Part shown: positions 1 through 5,127 of the stretch, piece by piece
How positions within the stretch are numbered: the first letter of the stretch is position 1
Layout of the letters: the number at the start of each line of letters is the position of its first letter
Assembly (NCBI GenBank): GCA_002450755.1
Contig: DKAI01000127.1
Location: 1 to 5,757 of the forward strand
Source: Deltaproteobacteria bacterium UBA6930
Lineage (GTDB): Bacteria; Myxococcota_A; UBA9160; UBA6930
Length of the DNA: 5,757 bases
Direction of reading: 5' to 3'
Program-made: the position numbers and the translations under genes
Notes under the pieces: model-generated
Database searches by the model: none
What the model saw: only the letters and a program-made list of their open reading frames with translations
What the model was told of the DNA's origin: nothing

Positions 1-401
1 ACTCCTCGTGATTCCATGTGGGGAATTACTTCTCGACAGGTGAGGAAAGTTCCTTTTAGGTTCGTATCCAGCACTTGATCCCAGTCATGGTCGGAAGTTT
101 CTTGAATCGGTTTTAAAATAAGCGATGCAGCATTATTTACTAGCAGATCGATCTGTCCGAAGTGATCTATCGTCTGATCAATCATATTCCTAATTGAATC
201 CACCTTTGTAACGTCGGCAGTTACTCCCAAGACTTCCGAGCCACTAGAGTTAAGGTTCTCTACTGCAGCCTCCAGGCCTGAAGGATTGATATCAACGAGT
301 ACAAGACGTCCTCCAGCATGAGCGACCGATTTTGCGATTCCTAGACCAATGCCCTGGGCAGATCCGGTTACTATGGCGACACGATCTTTGAGTGAATTCA
401 T
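1..401 (-). CDS. Short-chain dehydrogenase/reductase (classical SDR), N-terminal part, cut by window edge
   Basis: The reverse strand reads from an ATG at 401 for 133 codons without a stop to the window edge. The protein starts MNSLKDRVAIVTG and shows the classical SDR dinucleotide-binding pattern TGSAQGIG (residues 12-19). Asp37 lies at the end of the second beta strand, which in this family usually favours NAD(H) over NADP(H). Asp63-Val64 is the adenine-contact pair, NNAA (89-92) is a variant of the usual NNAG, and Asn114 is the first catalytic-tetrad residue. The Ser and YxxxK catalytic residues and roughly the last 115 residues lie outside the window, so the substrate cannot be judged. 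Databases often label such proteins FabG-like, but a role in alcohol/ketone interconversion is as likely here given the oxygenases nearby. A GAGG sequence sits four bases before the ATG, supporting this start. It is divergent from the ABC1 gene. Confidence 0.93.
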   Translation of the reverse strand, partial: MNSLKDRVAIVTGSAQGIGLGIAKSVAHAGGRLVLVDINPSGLEAAVENLNSSGSEVLGVTADVTKVDSIRNMIDQTIDHFGQIDLLVNNAASLILKPIQETSDHDWDQVLDTNLKGTFLTCREVIPHMESRG

Positions 402-424
402 ATTTCCTCAGCTCCAATAATAAA

Positions 425-448
425 TTTAGTGTACATCACAATATGTAA
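425..448 (+). repeat. Operator-like direct repeat, copy 1
   Basis: This copy reads TTTAGTGTACATCA, then a four-base spacer, then ATGTAA. TTTAGTGTAC is identical in copy 2, which starts 34 bases further on. The core GTAC is palindromic, and within this copy TACAT (432-436) and ATGTA (443-447) form an inverted repeat around six bases. The position, just upstream of the SDR start and overlapping its possible promoter, fits a repressor site such as those of the TetR family. The regulator itself is not in the window. Confidence 0.5.
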
Positions 449-458
449 GTAAAGAAAT

Positions 459-479
459 TTTAGTGTACTTCAAATGTAA
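459..479 (+). repeat. Operator-like direct repeat, copy 2
   Basis: This copy reads TTTAGTGTACTTCA, one spacer base, then ATGTAA. It shares the ten-base core, the following TCA and the trailing ATGTAA with copy 1, but its spacer is three bases shorter. The 34-base offset between the copies is a little over three helical turns, so both sites would face nearly the same side of the DNA. A second regulator site for the divergent SDR/ABC1 pair is the likely role. This is inferred from repetition and position only. Confidence 0.5.
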
Positions 480-546
480 CCGTAAAGGTGCTCGGTCCTT
501 GGGTTGTTCCATACCAAAAATAGATTCTTTGCGATATTAGTTTGGA

Positions 547-1860
547 ATGAGTCAAAAAGGAAAAACATTAAGGGTTCCTTCAGGTCGCTTAGAGCGGTTG
601 GCCAGGATTGGTTTGTTGGTTGGCGAAGCAGCGCTGGGGGGAGTCACAGAAACATTGAAGCGACAATTGTCTCTTTCGGACGGAGAGGATAATCCCCTTC
701 TTACTGGCTTAAATGCAGAACGCTTCGCCAGACGTTTGTCTAGTCTGCGTGGTGCTGCGATGAAGCTAGGGCAGCTTATATCCATGGAGGCCGAGGATTT
801 CTTACCCGATGAAGTTTCTCGAGCGTTGAGTACTCTCAGAGCGGACGCAGTGTCTATGCCCGAAGCTCAATTGTCGAGAGTTTTGGGACAGTCCTGGGGA
901 AAAGGGTGGGGGGATCGGCTTCAGAACTTCGATTGGGATCCAATTGCAGCCGCTTCAATTGGACAGGTGCATATCGGAGTTTTGTCGGGCCGAACGTGCG
1001 CATTTAAGGTTCAGTATCCAGGAATTGCGAGGAGTATTAAGAGTGACGTGGATAATTTGGCATCCGCTTTGCGTCTATCGAGGATTCTGCCGAAGGAGAT
1101 AGATTTAGTTGCGATAATAGAAGAGGCAAAACGTCAACTTAAGAGAGAGAGCGACTATCGTGAGGAAGCTCAGGCTTTGCAAACCTATAGAAGTTTGTCT
1201 TCCGATGAGCCGGACTGTTTAGTTCCTGAGGTCATTCTTCCTTGGAGCACTCGAACGGTTTTAGCGATGGAATTTATTAAGGGCTTCCCCATCGAAGAGC
1301 TCTGTTCGCCAGATTATTCCCCTTCTGAAAGAGATCGGATCGCTAGCTTGTTGTATCGCGTACTGTTTCGAGAAATTTTCGAATGGCGATACTGTCAAAC
1401 TGATCCGAATTTTGCAAACTACTTATATGACCCCAAAACGCGAAAGTTAGGTCTCGTTGATTTTGGATCTGTGCGAAATATATCGAGCGATTTGTGTGAG
1501 ATGTATCGCAATATTTTCAGAGCCGGCGTCTTAGGAGAAAGAAAGAAATTGAGAACTCTCGCCTATGAGGCCGGATTTGTAAGCGTGGGAGAGTCTTCTG
1601 AGAGAGTTTCCGGCGTTGTAGATTTGATGGAGTTGGGTTGCGAACCGTTTCGTTCGAAATCTTATGATTTTGGAACTGCGGATCTTGCGCGCCGCCTGCG
1701 AGACCGAGGATTCGACCTAGCTTTTAATAAAGGGTTTAATCGGCCACCGCCCGCGGAGACCATGTTTATCCACCGAAAAATAGGGGGCACCTTGTTGCTT
1801 GCTTCTCGTCTAAAGGCTTCGGTGTCAGGTCGAGACCTAATTGAGCCTTTTTTGGCGTAA
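547..1860 (+). CDS. ABC1/UbiB-superfamily atypical kinase, COQ8/ADCK3-like
   Basis: The 437-residue protein is a member of the ABC1 (AarF/UbiB/COQ8) protein-kinase-like family. In order it shows the family-specific KxGQ motif (KLGQ, 73-76); the alanine-rich nucleotide loop AAASIGQVH (134-142), which replaces the glycine-rich loop; the ATP-site lysine in CAFKVQYPG (Lys154); the ExD motif (Glu201, Asp203); a catalytic-loop equivalent QTDPNFAN (284-291); and the metal-binding DFG (305-307). QTDPNxxN, rather than the HxDPHPGN of typical bacterial UbiB, and the C-terminal PPPAETMFIHRKIGG segment resemble mitochondrial COQ8/ADCK3 as I recall it. COQ8 proteins are ATPases supporting ubiquinone biosynthesis, not proven protein kinases. 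No C-terminal membrane helices like those of UbiB are visible; residues 20-34 are only mildly hydrophobic. An in-frame TAG at 538 makes ATG 547 the earliest ATG, but no good Shine-Dalgarno precedes it. It is not assigned as ubiB, and its substrate or partner is unknown. Confidence 0.9.
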   Translation: MSQKGKTLRVPSGRLERLARIGLLVGEAALGGVTETLKRQLSLSDGEDNPLLTGLNAERFARRLSSLRGAAMKLGQLISMEAEDFLPDEVSRALSTLRADAVSMPEAQLSRVLGQSWGKGWGDRLQNFDWDPIAAASIGQVHIGVLSGRTCAFKVQYPGIARSIKSDVDNLASALRLSRILPKEIDLVAIIEEAKRQLKRESDYREEAQALQTYRSLSSDEPDCLVPEVILPWSTRTVLAMEFIKGFPIEELCSPDYSPSERDRIASLLYRVLFREIFEWRYCQTDPNFANYLYDPKTRKLGLVDFGSVRNISSDLCEMYRNIFRAGVLGERKKLRTLAYEAGFVSVGESSERVSGVVDLMELGCEPFRSKSYDFGTADLARRLRDRGFDLAFNKGFNRPPPAETMFIHRKIGGTLLLASRLKASVSGRDLIEPFLA

Positions 1861-1880
1861 AAATCTTGCTCCATAGAGTT

Positions 1881-1905
1881 GGTCGCCAGGCCTTTCTCTT
1901 TTACT
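1881..1905 (+). terminator. Weak candidate terminator after the ABC1 gene
   Basis: About 20 bases after the ABC1 stop, GGTC (1881-1884) can pair with GGCC (1889-1892) using one G-U pair around a GCCA loop, followed by a pyrimidine/T-rich run TTTCTCTTTT. The stem is only four pairs and the T run is interrupted, so this is a marginal intrinsic terminator at best. Confidence 0.2.
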
Positions 1906-1929
1906 CAGGGTTTAGTAATTGAGTATAAT
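1900..1929 (+). promoter_or_regulatory. Probable sigma-70 promoter for the group A monooxygenase gene
   Basis: A perfect TATAAT box lies at 1924-1929. TTTACT at 1900-1905 matches four of six bases of the TTGACA consensus, with an 18-base spacer. Transcription would begin near 1936 and give a leader of about 70 bases before the ATG at 2009. This is the best promoter in the window, and it argues that this gene does not depend only on read-through from the ABC1 gene. Confidence 0.5.
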
Positions 1930-1993
1930 TCGACTGCTTTCCATAGAATTGCCATGAGGATTTGCTTTCTGTTTTGGCCGAAACAAATTGGTT

Positions 1994-2000
1994 AGAAGGG
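1994..2000 (+). promoter_or_regulatory. Ribosome binding site that decides the start at 2009
   Basis: AGAAGGG ends eight bases before the ATG at 2009. An in-frame TTG at 1988 lies upstream of this site and would give seven extra residues (MVRREQF). The ribosome binding site falls inside that extension, so the TTG cannot use it. The protein from 2009 starts MEKEFRVLIVGGG, placing the FAD-binding strand at the usual distance from the N-terminus. Confidence 0.75.
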
Positions 2001-2008
2001 AACAGTTC

Positions 2009-3130
2009 ATGGAGAAAGAGTTTAGAGTTTTGATCGTTGGTGGAGGGATTGCCGGTATGTCTCTCGCTATTTGCCTTGGTGAGATGGGGGTTTCTACCGA
2101 ACTTATTGACAAAGATCCAGAATGGAAAGCTCTCGGTACAGGAATTACCATTACAGGTCCGACATTTCGCGCATTTTCCGCTTTGGGGGTTGAGAGCGAA
2201 GTTCGAAGACTTGGTGCTACTAATGAACGAGTAAAGCTATTTCAACCGCCCGAGAAATTTATCGGTGAAATTGGTCCACCGGAAACAATACCTCCACTTC
2301 CAAACAATGGAGGAATATTGAGGCCAGTTCTGCACAAGATTTTGTCTGACCGGACCTTAGCGGTTGGAGTAAAAGTTAGTCTCGGGAAATCTATTTCCTT
2401 CCTTAGTCAAGAGTCTAAGTTTGTTGATGTTCGGTTTGTGGGAGGAGGGAGCGGTAGATTCGATTTAGTCGTTGGTGCAGATGGAGCTTTTTCAGAGTTA
2501 CGAACTCACGTATTTCCAGAAGCTTCTGAGCCAACCCTTACAGGGCAGGGGTGCTTCAGGCATCTTACGGATAAGCCCGCCGATGTTGACTGTTTGCATA
2601 TGTTCGTCGGGGGTCCTGTCAAGACAGGCGTAACACCGTGCTCAAGTAATCAAATGTATCTGTTCTGTAACGCACCTATGCCTGGAAATCCGCGCTGGGA
2701 TCCAAAAGACGATTGGAAGAAATTGAGAGAGCTTTTAATAGGTTACGAAGGGGTCGTTGGTTCAGTACGTGACGCCTTAGGTCCGCAGAGTAATATCGTG
2801 TATCGACCGTTGGAAAATTTTCTAATGAATCCACCATGGTATCGAGGTAGGGTTGTTTTGATTGGTGATGCTGCTCATGCGACTACTCCTCACCTTGCTG
2901 CGGGTGCAATGATGGCTGTTGAAGACGCTTTGGTCTTGAGCGAGTTGATTGGTTCCGCGGTGTCTCTAGACACCGCTTTGGAAGCTTTTATGGATCGTCG
3001 CTTTGAACGATGTAGACATGTGGTAGAGAACTCTAGGACCCTCGGTCAGTACGAATTGGACGGAGTCTCTACTGTGGAACATAAGCAGTTACAAGAGGAA
3101 TCCTGGCAAAGAATGGCTACTCCGATTTAG
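2009..3130 (+). CDS. FAD-dependent group A flavoprotein monooxygenase (UbiH/PHBH-like fold)
   Basis: The predicted 373-residue protein is an NAD(P)H- and FAD-dependent hydroxylase of the single-component group A class, typical in length. It has the N-terminal FAD-binding Rossmann motif VLIVGGGIAGMSLA (residues 7-20, GxGxxG), with Asp34 near the end of the second strand, where family members usually have an acidic residue for the FAD ribose. It also has the DG motif DLVVGADGAFSELR (from 152) and the second FAD motif with GD, GRVVLIGDAAHATTPHLAAG (Gly286-Asp287), followed by the helix residues ED at 305-306. No signal peptide or membrane helix is seen, so it should be cytosolic. Relatives hydroxylate aromatic rings or quinone precursors, and some act on other activated substrates; the substrate cannot be fixed here. 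It lies 148 bases after the ABC1 gene and 142 bases before the Baeyer-Villiger gene, both same strand, suggesting related function with separate promoters. A role in ubiquinone synthesis is an alternative given the COQ8-like neighbour, but the adjacent oxygenase favours catabolism. Confidence 0.92.
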   Translation: MEKEFRVLIVGGGIAGMSLAICLGEMGVSTELIDKDPEWKALGTGITITGPTFRAFSALGVESEVRRLGATNERVKLFQPPEKFIGEIGPPETIPPLPNNGGILRPVLHKILSDRTLAVGVKVSLGKSISFLSQESKFVDVRFVGGGSGRFDLVVGADGAFSELRTHVFPEASEPTLTGQGCFRHLTDKPADVDCLHMFVGGPVKTGVTPCSSNQMYLFCNAPMPGNPRWDPKDDWKKLRELLIGYEGVVGSVRDALGPQSNIVYRPLENFLMNPPWYRGRVVLIGDAAHATTPHLAAGAMMAVEDALVLSELIGSAVSLDTALEAFMDRRFERCRHVVENSRTLGQYELDGVSTVEHKQLQEESWQRMATPI

Positions 3131-3134
3131 ACCA

Positions 3135-3174
3135 CTGGACGCCAGATTAGTCTGCGTATTTCTTATTAGAAATA
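3135..3174 (+). terminator. Candidate stem-loops after the group A monooxygenase gene
   Basis: Five bases after the stop, CTGG (3135-3138) can pair with CCAG (3142-3145). The overlapping CAGA (3143-3146) can instead pair with TCTG (3151-3154). A perfect seven-base inverted repeat, TATTTCT (3157-3163) with AGAAATA (3168-3174), follows around a TATT loop. The last is AT-rich and lacks a downstream T run, so none is a classic intrinsic terminator. The cluster may still slow or end transcription, or the AT-rich dyad could be a protein-binding site. Confidence 0.25.
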
Positions 3175-3187
3175 AACCCTTAGAGGC

Positions 3188-3211
3188 TTTTTGTACGTGA
3201 TTCACGAAAAA
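3188..3211. promoter_or_regulatory. Dyad-symmetric element upstream of the Baeyer-Villiger gene
   Basis: CGTGA (3196-3200) and TCACG (3202-3206) form a palindrome around one base, flanked by TTTTT on the left (3188-3192, three bases off) and AAAAA on the right (3207-3211). The one-base centre fits a protein-binding operator better than an RNA hairpin. A poor promoter pair, TTGTAC (3191-3196) and TATCGT (3215-3220) with an 18-base spacer, would be straddled by it, as expected for repressor control. This is inferred from shape and position only. Confidence 0.35.
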
Positions 3212-3260
3212 CGCTATCGTTCAGGTCATCCAGGAGCATTCGAGAACTAGGATTGATTTC

Positions 3261-3266
3261 GGGAGG
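3261..3266 (+). promoter_or_regulatory. Strong ribosome binding site for a GTG start
   Basis: GGGAGG lies six bases before GTG at 3273, near-ideal spacing and the strongest Shine-Dalgarno sequence in the window. It supports GTG 3273 as the start, because the first in-frame ATG is far inside conserved sequence (Met87, within the FAD-binding region). Confidence 0.8.
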
Positions 3267-3272
3267 AAAGAC

Positions 3273-5126
3273 GTGGCATCTAGTTTTGAGCAAAGTAAGA
3301 CCTCATGGCCATTTACGAGTGAAGAGCTCGGATTCGATCCAGGTAAATTAAGAGAAAAATATAGAGAAGAGCGAGATCTACGAATCCGTGGTGATGGAAA
3401 CTCTCAGTACAAAGATACGAAGGGAGAGTTCTCTTATTTCGTTGAGGACCCCTACGCTGAATCTGTGATCGAACGCGAAAAACTGTGCGATGAAGTCGAG
3501 GCGGTTGTAATCGGCGGTGGATTTGGGGGCATGCTCGCTGCCGCTAGGTTGAAGGAAACGGGGCTTAAGAAGGTAAGGGTCATTGAAAAAGGTGCCGACT
3601 TTGGAGGCACATGGTATTGGAATCGATACCCCGGTGCGATGTGTGATATCGAGTCCTACATCTATCTTCCACTTCTAGAGGAGATGGGTTATGTGCCTAA
3701 GGAGAAATATACGCACGCTCCGGAAATTCTTGATTACAGCAGACAGGTAGCGGAGCATTTTGGTTTATACGAGGATGCATGCCTGCAGACCCAAGTCACA
3801 GAGCTTGTTTGGGACGACGATATCGATCGTTGGATAGTTTCGACTGACCGGGGAGATCGAATTAAGGCTCAATTTGTAGCGATGTCTAACGGGCCCTTAA
3901 ATAGGCCGAAACTCCCTGGAATTGAAGGAATTGAATCTTATCGAGGGCACACTTTTCACACGAGTCGTTGGGACTATGAGTATACCGGTGGCGATTCAAA
4001 TGGAAAATTAAGTGGTCTACGGGACAAAAGGGTCGCCATCATTGGCACTGGAGCTACCGCGATCCAGTGCGTTCCACATCTAGGTGAATCCGCAAAAGAA
4101 CTTTTTGTTTTTCAACGCACGCCTTCATCGGTAGATGTAAGAGCTAATCGTGATACTGATCCGGAATGGGCCGACAACCTTGAAGAAGGCTGGCAGCAAC
4201 GAAGGATGGATAACTTTAATGTTCTTGTAAGTGGCGGTTATCAAGAGGAAGACTTAGTGGGAGATGGCTGGACAGAAATATACCGAAAGCTTGCCAAGAT
4301 TATTCCTGTTAACGGCTCCGAGAAAATGAGCAAGGAACAGATTGCATTGCACACGGAAATTGCAGATTTTCAAAAAATGAATGACGTGCGTGCGCGTGTA
4401 GACTCGATTGTAGAAGATGCCGAAACGGCAGAGGCCTTAAAACCTTATTACCGTCAATTCTGTAAACGTCCTTGTTATCACGATGAGTATCTTCCAACTT
4501 ATAATCGACCGAATGTGACTCTTGTAGATACAAAGGGAAAGGGAGTTGAACGAATTATTGAGAATGGGTTGGTAGCCAATGGTAAAACGTACGAAGTCGA
4601 CTGCATTATCTTCGCGACGGGTTTTGAGGTAGGTACGGGATATACTCGAAACGCAGGTTTTGAGGTTACAGGGAGTGACGGAAGGAGCCTGGAGGAGAAG
4701 TGGTTGAATGGCCCGGTAACTCTTCATGGAATTCAAAGTAGTGGATTCCCAAATTGTTTCTTCATGGGAATGATTCAGAGTGGCCTGTCTCCAAATTTTC
4801 CTCATCTATTGGATGAGCAGAGTAAGCACATCGCTCACACCGTAAGAGGAACATTGGACCGAGGTGCGACAGTTGCTGAAGTCACTGAGGAAGCCGAGAT
4901 GGAATGGTGCGAGACTATGAGGAAGAAGGCTCGTCTTGGTATGCGCTTCTTTAATGAATGTACACCTGGTTACTATAATAACGAGGGAAGACCTGATGCC
5001 GAAAATGGCTTCCTTTCTAATGTGTATGGCGGAGGTCCCGTAGAGTTTTTTCAAATTCTTCGTGACTGGCGGGCAGACGGTACCCTCGCAGGTATAAATC
5101 TGAAAAAAAGCCAGAGTACGGATTAA
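3273..5126 (+). CDS. Baeyer-Villiger monooxygenase (class B flavoprotein), large cyclopentadecanone/steroid-monooxygenase-like type
   Basis: The 617-residue enzyme should use FAD, NADPH and O2 to insert oxygen next to a ketone carbonyl, giving an ester or lactone. After an extension of about 75 residues comes the FAD motif VVIGGGFGGMLAA (78-90), then GGTWYWNRYPGAMCD (111-125) with the conserved Asp125. The Baeyer-Villiger fingerprint YRGHTFHTSRWD (223-234) fits FxGxxxHxxxW(P/D) with Tyr for Phe. The NADPH-binding motif IIGTGATA is at 257-263 and FATGFE at 447-452. Arg399 in CKRPC aligns by position with the catalytic Arg of phenylacetone monooxygenase (Arg337). The N-terminal extension (FDPGKLREKYREERD, then the DGNSQY and GEFSYF regions) is typical of larger members acting on bulky or macrocyclic ketones and steroids, from memory of the family. 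No signal peptide or membrane segment is seen. The exact ketone is unknown. The stop falls one base from the convergent isocitrate dehydrogenase stop. Confidence 0.95.
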   Translation: MASSFEQSKTSWPFTSEELGFDPGKLREKYREERDLRIRGDGNSQYKDTKGEFSYFVEDPYAESVIEREKLCDEVEAVVIGGGFGGMLAAARLKETGLKKVRVIEKGADFGGTWYWNRYPGAMCDIESYIYLPLLEEMGYVPKEKYTHAPEILDYSRQVAEHFGLYEDACLQTQVTELVWDDDIDRWIVSTDRGDRIKAQFVAMSNGPLNRPKLPGIEGIESYRGHTFHTSRWDYEYTGGDSNGKLSGLRDKRVAIIGTGATAIQCVPHLGESAKELFVFQRTPSSVDVRANRDTDPEWADNLEEGWQQRRMDNFNVLVSGGYQEEDLVGDGWTEIYRKLAKIIPVNGSEKMSKEQIALHTEIADFQKMNDVRARVDSIVEDAETAEALKPYYRQFCKRPCYHDEYLPTYNRPNVTLVDTKGKGVERIIENGLVANGKTYEVDCIIFATGFEVGTGYTRNAGFEVTGSDGRSLEEKWLNGPVTLHGIQSSGFPNCFFMGMIQSGLSPNFPHLLDEQSKHIAHTVRGTLDRGATVAEVTEEAEMEWCETMRKKARLGMRFFNECTPGYYNNEGRPDAENGFLSNVYGGGPVEFFQILRDWRADGTLAGINLKKSQSTD

Positions 5127-5127
5127 A

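Larger units (their letters stand above)
402..546. promoter_or_regulatory. Divergent intergenic control region
   Basis: This 145-base, AT-rich gap separates the start codons of the divergent SDR and ABC1 genes and must hold the promoters of both unless transcription enters from elsewhere. It contains two direct-repeat copies of an operator-like element (listed separately). Promoter boxes are weak. For the minus strand, CTTACA (449-444) and TTTATT (426-421) with a 17-base spacer are a possible pair overlapping the first repeat. For the plus strand, TTGGGT (499-504) and TAGATT (521-526) with a 16-base spacer are the best I see. Neither is close enough to consensus to call firmly. Confidence 0.5.

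Noticed and set aside
504..692. A 62-codon plus-strand frame overlapping the start of the ABC1 gene
   Set aside because: It overlaps a well-supported gene in another frame, has no ribosome binding site and has an arginine/serine-rich composition without recognisable features.
1988..2008. TTG start giving seven extra residues on the group A monooxygenase
   Set aside because: The good ribosome binding site at 1994-2000 lies inside this extension and is correctly spaced only for ATG 2009; the extra residues do not resemble family sequence.
1912..2151. A 79-codon minus-strand frame across the promoter and start of the group A monooxygenase
   Set aside because: It is antisense to the FAD-binding motif, and the frame is explained by the codon pattern of the plus-strand gene.
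4309..5054. Three overlapping minus-strand open frames of 74-122 codons inside the Baeyer-Villiger gene
   Set aside because: They lie antisense to strongly conserved coding sequence, show no recognisable domain, and are the shadows expected opposite a long gene.
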